DNA from: Nitrospirota bacterium
Lineage (GTDB): Bacteria > Nitrospirota > Nitrospiria > Nitrospirales > Nitrospiraceae
DNA: 64,000 nt
Assembly (NCBI GenBank): GCA_030645475.1
Contig: JAUSMA010000068.1
Coordinates: forward strand, 62,001-126,000
Direction: 5' to 3'
The stretch's first letter is position 1. Every line of letters starts with the position of its first letter. The translations under genes were made by a program, and so were the position numbers. Below the pieces are notes generated by a model. The model was not told the DNA's origin. It saw only the letters and a list, made by a program, of their open reading frames with translations, and did not search any database. Of this stretch, positions 35,740-45,409 are shown one piece after another.

Positions 35740-37383
35740 ATGGACCTGCGCAATCGTGAAACGGCCAGAGTTGTACTAGCAGCAGTCTACCTGAGCACAT
35801 TTAGTACAGCCGTGCCGCACACTTATCCTTCGACAGAGACAGCATGGGCCCAGCCGACTACGGAAATCGAACCACCGACACCATTACCGCCGCTCCAGCC
35901 GCCCGCACTGGCCAATCCGCTGCAGGCAGGAGAACTTAACAGACTGCGGACAATCGCCCTCGAAGCTATTCAGAAATCCCCGATCCAATCCAAAACGGTT
36001 GTAGGGATTCACCACGTCCGACTCAATCCATTTGTTGTGCAACAGGTACTCAAGAGTAATCCTGCCAATTCGGCGCCGAAAGTTTTCGTTGAATTGCCGA
36101 ATAAGCAATCGGCCGTCATTGTCACGGATAGTCTTCAACCAGCACAGGACAGCGTGATGTGGAAAGGGCATGTCGAGGGTGTTCCAGGCAGCCGAGTCCG
36201 TTTCATGGTAAACCCAACGACCAACGCGATTTACGGATCAGTCGAGAAGGGTCGGTTCATCTATGAAATCAGGCCATCTCCCAGCGACACAAGTGTTATA
36301 GAAATCCTCGCCATAGATCCGAGCGGTTTCCCCCCGGAGCACGGAGCGCTCATACGGCAAGCGGCAGGCATGTCATCAGTGTTGAGGATGTTGGATGACC
36401 GAGTGAGTGGACCGTTAAAATTGACCGCCGGAGGCGACCCTCCAATGATCGATGTGATGATCTTGTATACAACGGCTGCAAGAGACCAGGATCCCAACGG
36501 CATCGCAGCTATGGCCTGCCAGGCTGTTGAAGATCTCAAAGAAGCATTTGCTAACAGCGGCATCCAGGCCACGGCCAGGCTGGTTCATCATGGCACAGCC
36601 GATAAATTTACGGAGGCAACGAGTCGGAGAATCAATGACAACCTCGATGCTTTACGGGATGCAGGCAACACCGCGAGCAACGACATTTTCGAGCTTCGCA
36701 AAGACCACAAGGCGGATGTTGTCAGTCTGTGGGTGAGCGACGCCCTCGGAACCGATTGTGGCATGTCGCCATACCTCGATAATAATCTGACCCCCAATGC
36801 CAATTTAGCCTTTTCCGTTGTTGTCCGTAAGTGCGCGCTCAGTAATCGCTCCTTCGTCCACGAGGTTGGCCATGTTCTCCAGGCGAATCATGACCGCTAC
36901 GTGGAGCAAGCTCGGAACAAGCCGGATTATAACTACGGATACGTGAAAGCCGACGAGGGATGGATGACCGTCATGTCATATCACCGGCCCGATTGTCCTC
37001 TTGAGGACATCCTCGACAAAAATGGCGACCCGGTCATCGAGAATGGGGTCAAGCAGCAGCGTCATGCTTGCAATCGCCGTCTCCATTGGTCGAACCCGTC
37101 TGTGGACGATCCAGTATGGGGAGACCCCATGGGTCGGACGCAAGGCTTTCCCATTCCTGCCAATGCGTGCACGGATAATGAACAGACACAATGGGATAAG
37201 TTTCAACAACAAAATCCTGTGATTAACTGCGACGGACCAGCTGACAACGCAAGAATTCTGAACAGCACGGTGACAACCGTAGCGAACTTCCGAACTGGCG
37301 GCATCCTTGGCAACGTGTCATGTGTAGCCAATAACACGCCTGATCCGCCACCGGCAGCCCCGACCAATCTTACAATTCAATGA
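35740..37383 (+). CDS. Exported metzincin (reprolysin-like) zinc metalloprotease
   Basis: 547 residues from the ATG at 35740, chosen because AAAGGGG lies six bases upstream. A signal peptide of about 35 residues is followed by a propeptide-like beta region (VFVELPNKQSAVIVTDSLQ; GSRVRFMVNP) and a catalytic domain: IDVMILYTTAARDQD, then HEVGHVLQANHD with zinc ligands His374, His378, His384 and Glu375, and Met412 in VMSY as the Met-turn. The usual metzincin Gly after the second His is Gln. The C-terminus is a Pro/Asn tail (NNTPDPPPAAP) that may once have led into another domain. 100 bp upstream of a secreted-protein gene and the TpsA operon. Confidence 0.85.
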   Translation: MDLRNRETARVVLAAVYLSTFSTAVPHTYPSTETAWAQPTTEIEPPTPLPPLQPPALANPLQAGELNRLRTIALEAIQKSPIQSKTVVGIHHVRLNPFVVQQVLKSNPANSAPKVFVELPNKQSAVIVTDSLQPAQDSVMWKGHVEGVPGSRVRFMVNPTTNAIYGSVEKGRFIYEIRPSPSDTSVIEILAIDPSGFPPEHGALIRQAAGMSSVLRMLDDRVSGPLKLTAGGDPPMIDVMILYTTAARDQDPNGIAAMACQAVEDLKEAFANSGIQATARLVHHGTADKFTEATSRRINDNLDALRDAGNTASNDIFELRKDHKADVVSLWVSDALGTDCGMSPYLDNNLTPNANLAFSVVVRKCALSNRSFVHEVGHVLQANHDRYVEQARNKPDYNYGYVKADEGWMTVMSYHRPDCPLEDILDKNGDPVIENGVKQQRHACNRRLHWSNPSVDDPVWGDPMGRTQGFPIPANACTDNEQTQWDKFQQQNPVINCDGPADNARILNSTVTTVANFRTGGILGNVSCVANNTPDPPPAAPTNLTIQ

Positions 37384-37484
37384 CACGATGTGGAATCAAG
37401 AACGACCATTCAAGGTTAACGACAAGCGTGCATCGCAACAGCAGATTGCACCAATGCGTTTCGCACCTTAACTGAGGAGGGATT

Positions 37485-38315
37485 ATGAAATTACAGTTTA
37501 TGGTCCGGCTTGCGGTCATGACCGCTCTCACTCTTGCTGTCGCATCCGCGGCTCACGCGGACTACACCATCACTGTCACCATCGGCGACACCACGCTGGA
37601 CGCCGTGACTAACGGCGCGGTCACCATTCCAGCTCGCACCTACACTCACGCTGCCACAGGGGGTTCTGTCACCATTGCAAATTCTGGCGGCACGGCACAG
37701 GTCGAATTCCCGAGTTCCAAGAGCGACGGCGCCGAAGACTCCCTCAGGCTTGTTAACACAAGAATCACGGCGAGCAACGCCTACGTCAACAATTTCCCAA
37801 TCATCTTCCAAGGCCAAATGGAACCCAATCCGACTACCCCCCCAACGATGTACTACAAGATAAAGGCGGTAGGCCTTTTCCAACAGGCAAGCGGAAGCTC
37901 CATCCTGTCAGGCATGTATCTCAAGAATCCGACGAGTGAGGGGTTTACGTTTCTGAATCAACAGCAACATACGCCGGGTGCCTTGGCATTTACCATCAAC
38001 CCTCCCGGGACTGGCTGGCCACCCTCGGGCCATGTCGATCTTGGCGGAACGCGCATCCTGCGTGTCGACACGGCGATCAAGCTGGCAAACGGGAAATTCC
38101 TCGATTTCAACACATCGGGAAACACCCGTTTTATCGAAATGTACTCCTCTGGAATACCAGATAAGGGAAAGTCTTGTGACCCTGCAGATTTAACATGCCA
38201 GGAAGAAGATGTTCCGGGCCTCTATCTCCCGAGCCTCCTACAGTGGAACGAGGGGCATGGAAGACAAAATTGGTTCTGCAGAGCCTTCGGGTTTTTCTGC
38301 CGAAACTGGCCTTAG
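37485..38315 (+). CDS. Exported protein of unknown function
   Basis: 276 residues, strong GAGGAGG before the ATG. Clear signal peptide (MKLQFMVRLAVMTALTLAVASAAHA). The mature part is Thr/Gly/Asn-rich and beta-like (YTITVTIGDTTLDAVTNGAVTIPARTYTHAATGG), with a C-terminal Cys cluster: CDPADLTC, then FCRAFGFFC. No family recognised. It sits 84 bp before the TpsA gene in the same direction and may be part of that surface system. Confidence 0.75.
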   Translation: MKLQFMVRLAVMTALTLAVASAAHADYTITVTIGDTTLDAVTNGAVTIPARTYTHAATGGSVTIANSGGTAQVEFPSSKSDGAEDSLRLVNTRITASNAYVNNFPIIFQGQMEPNPTTPPTMYYKIKAVGLFQQASGSSILSGMYLKNPTSEGFTFLNQQQHTPGALAFTINPPGTGWPPSGHVDLGGTRILRVDTAIKLANGKFLDFNTSGNTRFIEMYSSGIPDKGKSCDPADLTCQEEDVPGLYLPSLLQWNEGHGRQNWFCRAFGFFCRNWP

Positions 38316-38398
38316 AGAGTTGCCTCTTTGCACGCTCTAGGTCCTGATGGAATTCGAGCGCGGCGCTTTGATTTTTTGATGACTAAGGGGGAATTATC

Positions 38399-41251
38399 AT
38401 GAGACACACCCAGTCTCCAATTCGAATAACACGAGGGACCGCCTTTTCTGTCTTTGTGTTTCTTTGTTTTGGACTCTGGGCTCCATCGTCTCAGTCTGTA
38501 CACGCTGGCACGGCAGTCTCCCCGACTGGCGGGACAGGCAGTCCCGCCAGTCTTGGAACGATCGTCACCTCCGGAACCTCTGCCACTCCAACAAACCTGT
38601 GCACCGCAAACTGCGTTATCACGGGCGGGACCAAATCGGGGAACAACCTGTTTCACAGCCTAGGAGAATTGAACCTCGCGTCGTTCGACAACGCCCGGTT
38701 TCAGACAGGACTCGCAAACCCGATTCCTGACGCAACTGTGTCGAACATACTCGCCCGAATCACCGATCCACAGCCATCCAGTATTTTTGGAACCGTCGAC
38801 AGCGCTAGCTTCTATCCCTCGGCAAATCTTTATCTCTTGAACCCTAACGGCATCGTGTTCGGTCCAAATGCTTCACTCAACGTTGCCGGTTCAGTCACCT
38901 TCACAACGGCAAACTACCTACGCCTCGCAGAAGCCGACGGCTCAAACGCCGGCATTTTCCACGCAAGCCCGGCGATACCAAGCGTGTTCACAAGCGCACC
39001 TGTTTCCGCATTTGGTTTCCTTGGATCGAACCCGGCCGCCATCCGCGTTGAAGGAAGCACCTTGTCGGTTCAAGCTGGGCAATCAATTTCCCTTGTGGGT
39101 GGGAATCAAGGATTCACCTATGTCAACCCAGATACGGAAACGACCGTCTCGGTGCCCGCTGGTGTTACAGTTGGTGGGGGAGGCCTTTTCGCTTCGAGCG
39201 GACAAGTCAATATGGTAAGCGTCGCTTCTGCTGGCGAAGTGTTGGCTGCCGAGTTCCTGCCCGCTAACGGGCTGGCCATGGGGAACATCAGCCTCTCTCA
39301 AGGAGCCACGCTCGATGTTTCCGGCGATCCAGGAGGCACCGTCAGAATTCGAGGTGGTCAGTTTGAAATGGACCAGGCCTATATCTTTGCCGGATCGTCA
39401 GGCGACATCGACGGTGCCACAACAACTGTCAGCGTCCACGCGACTGAAGACATGCTGGTCAAAAATCAAAGCACCGTTGACGTGACAGGATTTGGAGCAG
39501 GCCGGACAGGCAACATTGAGATCGAGGCAAGAAGCCTGATGCTCACGGATGGTTCCATCATTGCAAATCAAGGCTTCGGCAATGCACCGGCCGGAAATAT
39601 CAGTCTGACAATTGAACAATCGCTCACTATGGAGGGAATTGACCCCTTTGGGAATGGCAGCTTGCTGCAAACCATTAACGCTGGGAGTGGGACAGGGGGA
39701 ACCATTGCTCTTACCCCCCTGAACACGCAAACCTCCCCTACTGTCACGATTGCTGATGGTGGAAAGGTCCTGACTCAGGCTGGAGGTCAATCGGCCGCAG
39801 GCGATATCACGATGAACGTCACGAACCTCATAATTGCCACTGGCGGTTCTATTCAAACCCTAGGTGGTGATACTGCTTCGTCGGGGAACATTCATCTTAT
39901 CGCCACAGGCGAAGTGTCACTTATGGGGCAAGGAGACTTCGCAACGCGAGTCCTCAACCAGAACAGCGGACCCGGCGGAACTGGGTGGATCAAAATCGAG
40001 CCGGGAATCCTGTCGCTCACAAACAAAGCACAGATTCTCAGCGAAACGACATCGATTCCTGGCAATCTTCCGCCTACCGATCCAAAAGTCTTGATTGCGG
40101 CTACCGACTCAGTGACGATCGCGGGGGGAAGCAGAGTTGATCTGAGCAACAACGCAAGCAGTGTCGGCTCCCTTGATATCAGCGCAACAAACACCATTGC
40201 CGTTTCGGATCTCGGATTGATCAACACAAGCACGATCGGCCAGGGAAACGCTGGCGCCATCAACCTCACGGCGCGTAACGTATCCATGACAAGCGGCGGC
40301 CAGATCAATAGCCTCACGCAGGGCACCGCAGCCACTGGCACGGGAGGCGACATTTCCATCGTCGCAACAGAAAGTATTTCGCTTTCCGGCAGGGGAACGA
40401 ACTCACTCGGAACCGTCACACCCACTGCTGTTCAGAGCGGCAGCCTCTTTAACTCGCGCGGGAAGGGCGGTGACATTAACATCACCGCCGGGCAGGATAT
40501 ACGGCTCACCAATACTGCCTCTGTCTCGGCGAGCAGTACGGGAACCGGAAACGCGGGCAACATTACGGCTTTGGCCGGCGACGATTTCATGATGCAGAAT
40601 AGTTCGATCACGACGCAGGCGACGCAGGCCTCCGGCGGCAACATCAAAATCGGCGCTGCGGATCAGATCGTGATTCGAAACAGTCTCATCAGCGCATCGG
40701 TCATGGGCGGGAGCGGCAGCGGTGGGAACATCAGCATCGATCCGAATGTGGTTGTGCTACAGAATAGCCAGATTCTGGCCCAGGCCATCCAGGGCAACGG
40801 CGGGAACATCACGATCTTCACTCCCCTCTTTTTAGCCGACTCCAGCAGCCTAGTGAGTGCCTCGTCACAATTCGGCTTGAATGGAACGGTCACGATTCAG
40901 AGCCCGACGTCTAATTTGAGCGGCGGCTTGGGAACCTTAACGTCAAAGCCCCGTCAGGCACAAAGTCTTTTGACTCAACGCTGTGCGGCCTTGGCTAACG
41001 GTCAGGCCAGCAGCTTCGTCGTCGCCGGACGTGAGCAGTTGCCCGCCGACCCAGGAGGCTGGCTGGCGAGCCCGCTCGCATTCGCTTCGTTAGACGAGAG
41101 CCTTGTCGCAGGCCATGCCGTTGGCTCTATCCCAACAATCACGGCGATACCTACCCATGACGACGGCACGGTCTCGCTCCGCCGGTTCACGCCGGCAGGG
41201 TTTTTAATGGCCAACTACGCCGATAGTGAGGCTACTGGGTGCCATTCGTAA
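38399..41251 (+). CDS. Two-partner secretion exoprotein (TpsA, filamentous-hemagglutinin-like)
   Basis: 950 residues, AAGGGGGA ribosome site. Signal peptide to about residue 38, then the TPS secretion domain: CTANCVITGGTKSGNNLFHSLGEL and LYLLNPNGIVFGPNASLNVAGSVTF. The rest is a right-handed beta-helix of Gly/Asn/Ser/Thr repeats (GNIxLTA, GGNIxI). Near the C-terminus is TQRCAALANGQASSFVVAGREQLPADPGGWL, a motif I associate with cyanobacterial-type hemagglutinin-like proteins. Presumably exported by the TpsB encoded next, whose gene overlaps by 13 bp. Passenger activity unknown; no toxin domain seen. Confidence 0.9.
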   Translation: MRHTQSPIRITRGTAFSVFVFLCFGLWAPSSQSVHAGTAVSPTGGTGSPASLGTIVTSGTSATPTNLCTANCVITGGTKSGNNLFHSLGELNLASFDNARFQTGLANPIPDATVSNILARITDPQPSSIFGTVDSASFYPSANLYLLNPNGIVFGPNASLNVAGSVTFTTANYLRLAEADGSNAGIFHASPAIPSVFTSAPVSAFGFLGSNPAAIRVEGSTLSVQAGQSISLVGGNQGFTYVNPDTETTVSVPAGVTVGGGGLFASSGQVNMVSVASAGEVLAAEFLPANGLAMGNISLSQGATLDVSGDPGGTVRIRGGQFEMDQAYIFAGSSGDIDGATTTVSVHATEDMLVKNQSTVDVTGFGAGRTGNIEIEARSLMLTDGSIIANQGFGNAPAGNISLTIEQSLTMEGIDPFGNGSLLQTINAGSGTGGTIALTPLNTQTSPTVTIADGGKVLTQAGGQSAAGDITMNVTNLIIATGGSIQTLGGDTASSGNIHLIATGEVSLMGQGDFATRVLNQNSGPGGTGWIKIEPGILSLTNKAQILSETTSIPGNLPPTDPKVLIAATDSVTIAGGSRVDLSNNASSVGSLDISATNTIAVSDLGLINTSTIGQGNAGAINLTARNVSMTSGGQINSLTQGTAATGTGGDISIVATESISLSGRGTNSLGTVTPTAVQSGSLFNSRGKGGDINITAGQDIRLTNTASVSASSTGTGNAGNITALAGDDFMMQNSSITTQATQASGGNIKIGAADQIVIRNSLISASVMGGSGSGGNISIDPNVVVLQNSQILAQAIQGNGGNITIFTPLFLADSSSLVSASSQFGLNGTVTIQSPTSNLSGGLGTLTSKPRQAQSLLTQRCAALANGQASSFVVAGREQLPADPGGWLASPLAFASLDESLVAGHAVGSIPTITAIPTHDDGTVSLRRFTPAGFLMANYADSEATGCHS

Positions 41252-43035
41252 ATCCATGCGCTCCTCGATCTATTGCCGACCAGGCAATCCATCGAGCGGC
41301 ACGATGGCTCATATTCTTTGGGGGCGCCATGCTGACCGCGTTGGCAGGAACCTCATCGTATGCGCAACAGGCCCTCCCTCCGATCTTCGATCCAACCGGG
41401 CGATCGGGTGAGCCGCCTGCGCCGCTGAAGAAAGAATTCAAGGCTCCCCCCGCAGCTCCCCTCCCCACCCTTCCGATCGTGCCCATCCCTCCAGCGGGAG
41501 ATGGGAAAAGTCCGCTGGGCCAGATCAGGGTCTTTGCCAGCTATATCCATGTGATCGGCAATACGGTCTTCACCGATGAGGAACTGGCAGAAGTCACCAC
41601 TCCCTACAAGAACCGGGTCCTGACGACTGAAGATCTTGAACGCCTCCGTCTCGCACTGACCCTCCTCTATGTGAATCGAGGCTACATCACCTCCGGCGCA
41701 ATCATTCCCGATCAGGATGTCACGTTCGGCGTGATTACCGTCCAGATCATCGAAGGTACCTTGTCCCGGATCGACATCGAAGGCCACGATTGGTTCCGCG
41801 CCGGTTATCTACGCGACCGCGTCGAGCGAGGCACACAGACGCCGCTGCGGCTTGAGCCATTACAAGAAAGGTTGCAGTTGCTGCAACAGGATCCGCGCAT
41901 CGAACAGATCAATGCCGAACTCCGTCCCGGCGACAAGCGTGGTGACAGCCTCTTGCACGTGAGAGTAAAGGAAGCCAGTCCCTGGAAGGCCTGGCTGGAC
42001 TTCAATAACTACCAAACCCCCGTGGTTGGAGCCGAACGAGGCCTGGCTACCATCGCGCACCAGAATGTGACCGGCAATGGCGACGCCTTCAGCTTCACCT
42101 ACGGCAAGTCGCGTGGTGTCAACCCCATCATCGACACCTCCTACTCACTCCCCTTGAATCGCTACGATACGACCTTCATCGCCTCCTACCGGCGCAACGA
42201 TTTCCTCGTCGTAGACAATGCCTTTCGCTTTCTCGACTTGAATGCGGAAGCGGAAATCATCGGCTTCACGCTCCGGCAGCCGATCTATCGAACCGTCTCC
42301 GATGAGTTCGCCATCGCGATCACCGGCGAACGGCTGTACAACAAAATCACCTCGATCTTCGACGATATCCCCGGACAGCCGCTTGAGTTCATACCCGGTT
42401 CGACGAATACAGGGGTGAACACGGTGAGTGCGCTCCGTTTCACGCAAGAATATACGCACCGCACGCCTTCTTCCGTTATCGCCGCTCGATCCCGCTTTAG
42501 CCTAGGCATCGACGTTCTCGGCGCCACGATCAATAGCGGACCTGTTCCGGATGGACAATTCTTTTCATGGTTAGGACAGGTTCAAGCCGTGAAGCGGATG
42601 GACGAATGGGGAGGACTCCAAATCCTTGGCCGCATGGACATGCAGTTGGCGAACGACCGGCTCTTTCCCTTGGAACAGGTTCCAGTGGGCGGACGATTCA
42701 GTGTGCGCGGATACCGCGAAAACACACTCATACGCGACAACGCTTTCCTCGCGTCGGTCGAGACGCGTTATCCCCTCATGCGTTATGCCAGCGGAGAAGA
42801 TTTATTGCAGTTCGCGCAATTCGTGGATATGGGCCGGTCCTGGAATGCCAAAGGCACGACGCCCGATCCTCAAACATTGGCGAGTGTCGGACTGGGTGTG
42901 CGATGGAACATTCTGCCGCGCGATCGTGCGCGCTTCGAACTCTACTGGGGTGTGCCGCTGAATCATGTTCCTCACCCGCCGGGGAACTTGCAAGACCATG
43001 GAATTCATCTGCAGTTGGTCATTCAGGTGTTGTAA
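41239..43035 (+). CDS. TpsB outer-membrane transporter (ShlB/FhaC/HecB family)
   Basis: 598 residues from 41239; an ATG at 41329 is a shorter option that still includes the signal peptide (MLTALAGTSSYAQQ). A Pro-rich linker leads to two POTRA domains (IHVIGNTVFTDEELAEVTTPYKNRVLTTEDLERLRLALTLLYVNRGYI; VTVQIIEGTLSRIDIEGHD) and a 16-strand-type barrel. GGRFSVRGYREN is the conserved VRGY motif of the L6 loop, and the final strand ends HLQLVIQVL. It secretes TpsA across the outer membrane. Confidence 0.92.
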   Translation: MPFVNPCAPRSIADQAIHRAARWLIFFGGAMLTALAGTSSYAQQALPPIFDPTGRSGEPPAPLKKEFKAPPAAPLPTLPIVPIPPAGDGKSPLGQIRVFASYIHVIGNTVFTDEELAEVTTPYKNRVLTTEDLERLRLALTLLYVNRGYITSGAIIPDQDVTFGVITVQIIEGTLSRIDIEGHDWFRAGYLRDRVERGTQTPLRLEPLQERLQLLQQDPRIEQINAELRPGDKRGDSLLHVRVKEASPWKAWLDFNNYQTPVVGAERGLATIAHQNVTGNGDAFSFTYGKSRGVNPIIDTSYSLPLNRYDTTFIASYRRNDFLVVDNAFRFLDLNAEAEIIGFTLRQPIYRTVSDEFAIAITGERLYNKITSIFDDIPGQPLEFIPGSTNTGVNTVSALRFTQEYTHRTPSSVIAARSRFSLGIDVLGATINSGPVPDGQFFSWLGQVQAVKRMDEWGGLQILGRMDMQLANDRLFPLEQVPVGGRFSVRGYRENTLIRDNAFLASVETRYPLMRYASGEDLLQFAQFVDMGRSWNAKGTTPDPQTLASVGLGVRWNILPRDRARFELYWGVPLNHVPHPPGNLQDHGIHLQLVIQVL

Positions 43036-43049
43036 CGAGATAGGTGGAT

Positions 43050-43124
43050 AGGCTGAAGGCGTTCAGGGGTTAAGCATGCGTGACCATACAAAACTTCCAG
43101 CATTCAGCCTTCAGCCTAAACCCC
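43050..43124 (+). promoter_or_regulatory. Possible RNA pseudoknot over the CHAT gene start
   Basis: AGGCTGAAGGC at 43050-43060 is the exact inverse of GCCTTCAGCCT at 43107-43117, spanning the start codon. GGGGTT at 43066-43071, the ribosome site, is the inverse of AACCCC at 43119-43124. The two pairings interlock as an H-type pseudoknot. The 11-base sequence also resembles an inverted repeat at 53909, so it may be a dispersed repeat. Confidence 0.35.
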
Positions 43125-45409
43125 TTGTATGCCTGTTACTCAGCGCACTACTTCTGATTCCCTCCATGACGGCGTCTGGTTCAGGGGCCGGCTCATCTGC
43201 CGACGGCGCGATGACAGAAGGCACGCAGGCCTTTCAACGTGGCGCCTACGAAGAGGCGTTAGGACTGTGGAAAGATGCCGCACGGCAGTATGAGGGACAG
43301 GGCCGATCGCACGATCAGAGTCGCGCGCTCGTCTCTGCAGCACGAGCGGCTGAGTCGCTGGGCCAAACCAGACAGGCCCTCCAACTCCTTGAACTGGCCT
43401 TGGCTCTTGCGCAGCAGGCAGCGGACAGTCAGTGGGGGGCCACAGTCATGGCACAACTGGGACATACCTATCTGACGGCACGCCAGCTCGATGCCGCCTC
43501 GACTCATTTGACGAAAGCCCGTGAACTCATCAAGGAGAAATCATCGCCGGCGCTTGAGGCTGCTCTCCTCAACGACCTCGGGATTCTCGCTGCGCTCCAG
43601 AACCGTCCAGAAGAAGCCCTCACTCACTTTACGAACACCGTCCAGTTAGCCCAACAAGCAGGGCTGTCCCTTGTCGCACTGCATGCACGGCTGAATGCAG
43701 CACGAACAAGTTTGCAACTCCATCAGCCGACGAACAGCCGCATCTGGATCGACCAAGCCCTTGAACAAACCGATGCCTTGCCGGCATCTCGTGAGAAGGC
43801 TATTGCCCTAATGAACATCGGGCTGCTGTATCGCAATCTGCTCCCCTCCCTCCCGGACTTCCGTAGCCCGCTGACCCTCAGAGCGGCAGGAGCCTTACAA
43901 GAAGCGGCTGGCCTGGCTGAACAGATGGGCGATGCGCGCACCCTGTCGTTCGCCCTCGGACATCTCGGCCATCTCTATGAGTTGGAGGAGCGGCTGGACG
44001 AAGCCCTGGCCTTCACGAGACGCGCGATCTTTTCCGCGCAATCGGTCGATGCACCGGAGTCGTTGTACCGTTGGCAATGGCAACTCGGGCGACAGTTAGC
44101 TGCCACAGGGACGCTCGACGAGGCCATCGCCTCCTATCGACAAGCCACAAGCACGTTACAACCGATTCGTCAGGCCGTCGCCGTGGCTGCGGCAGACGCC
44201 ACCTGGTCGGATGAGAATCCGATACGCCCATTGTTTTTTGAGCTGGCAGATCTGCTGCTCCAGCGGGCCTCGCTGACAGAAGCGCAGCCGGCTGCCACGC
44301 AATACCTGTTAGCGGCCCGCGACGCCATCGAAGCCTACAAGGCCGCCGAACTGCGAGACTACTTCAAAGACGAATGTGTCGATGCGCTACAGGCCAGACT
44401 CACGAAATTCGATACCCTGGCGGCGAACACGGCTGTCATCTATCCCATTCTGTTCCCGACCAGACTGGAACTGCTGGTGAGCCTGCCCACAGGCCTCACC
44501 AGATTTGCCGTGCCGGTCGGTGCGGACATGCTCACGAAAGAGGTCCGCCTCTTTCGCCGCACCGTCGAAAAACGCACTACGCGGGAATATCTTGCGCATG
44601 CCCAACAGCTCTATGACTGGATGATTCGCCCGATCGAAACAGCACTGGCCCGTGAGCATATCACCACCCTGGTCTTTGTCCCGGATAGTTCACTCAGGAC
44701 GATTCCCATGGCGGCCCTGCACGACGGTGCCACATTTCTCATCAATAAATATGCCGTCGCCGTCACGCCAGGGCTCAACTTGACCGATCCACGTCCGATA
44801 GACCGGGAGCGGGTGAGGATGTTATCCAGCGGACTCACAGCAGCCGTGCAAGGATTTCCTGCCCTGCCATATGTCGCGGGTGAAATGAGCACGATTCAAG
44901 ACCTCTACCGCGGGGACCAGTTGTTGAATCGAGACTTCCTCACCACCAGACTGGAACATGAATTGCGGGATGGGCAGTATGGGATTCTTCATATCGCCAC
45001 CCATGGACAGTTCGCCACCGATGTGAATCAGTCCTTCTTACTGACGTTCGACGGAAAACTGACCTTGAACCAACTGGATCGGCTCATCGGATTATTCCGG
45101 TTTCGTCGAGAGCCGCTCGAATTGTTGACCCTCAGTGCCTGTCAAACAGGGGTAGGAGACGATCGAGCTGCCTTGGGTCTCGCTGGTGTCGCCATCAAGG
45201 CCGGCGCCCGCAGCGCGTTGGCGACGCTCTGGTTCATCAACGATGAGGCTTCGTCTGAGCTGGTCACTGAATTTTACAAGCAATTGCGCAACCCTAAGCT
45301 GTCAAAGGCACAAGCATTGCAACTCGCACAGCAGAGGCTCTTAGCAGATCGGGTCTATGAGCACCCGGCCTACTGGTCGGCGTTCCTCTTGCTGAATAAC
45401 TGGCTGTGA
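43076..45409 (+). CDS. Exported TPR-CHAT caspase-like protein
   Basis: 777 residues. An N-terminal signal segment (LVCLLLSALLLIPSMTASGSGA) is followed by about ten TPR-like helix pairs (GTQAFQRGAYEEALGLWKDAARQYEGQG onward). The C-terminal ~280 residues are a CHAT peptidase domain with catalytic His643 in LHIATHGQF and Cys689 in LSACQTGVGDD, plus GLAGVAIKAGARSALATLWFINDEAS. CHAT proteins are caspase relatives, some of which are activated proteases in defence. An exported one in a two-partner secretion operon could process TpsA or act at the surface. 40 bp after TpsB, and overlapped by the DUF928 gene. Confidence 0.9.
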   Translation: MRDHTKLPAFSLQPKPLVCLLLSALLLIPSMTASGSGAGSSADGAMTEGTQAFQRGAYEEALGLWKDAARQYEGQGRSHDQSRALVSAARAAESLGQTRQALQLLELALALAQQAADSQWGATVMAQLGHTYLTARQLDAASTHLTKARELIKEKSSPALEAALLNDLGILAALQNRPEEALTHFTNTVQLAQQAGLSLVALHARLNAARTSLQLHQPTNSRIWIDQALEQTDALPASREKAIALMNIGLLYRNLLPSLPDFRSPLTLRAAGALQEAAGLAEQMGDARTLSFALGHLGHLYELEERLDEALAFTRRAIFSAQSVDAPESLYRWQWQLGRQLAATGTLDEAIASYRQATSTLQPIRQAVAVAAADATWSDENPIRPLFFELADLLLQRASLTEAQPAATQYLLAARDAIEAYKAAELRDYFKDECVDALQARLTKFDTLAANTAVIYPILFPTRLELLVSLPTGLTRFAVPVGADMLTKEVRLFRRTVEKRTTREYLAHAQQLYDWMIRPIETALAREHITTLVFVPDSSLRTIPMAALHDGATFLINKYAVAVTPGLNLTDPRPIDRERVRMLSSGLTAAVQGFPALPYVAGEMSTIQDLYRGDQLLNRDFLTTRLEHELRDGQYGILHIATHGQFATDVNQSFLLTFDGKLTLNQLDRLIGLFRFRREPLELLTLSACQTGVGDDRAALGLAGVAIKAGARSALATLWFINDEASSELVTEFYKQLRNPKLSKAQALQLAQQRLLADRVYEHPAYWSAFLLLNNWL

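Noticed and set aside
37405-37430. GG-N10-GC spacing upstream of the exported-protein gene at 37485
   Set aside because: Only the two dinucleotides fit; the rest of the -24/-12 consensus is absent and no AATC-N6-GATT site lies upstream.
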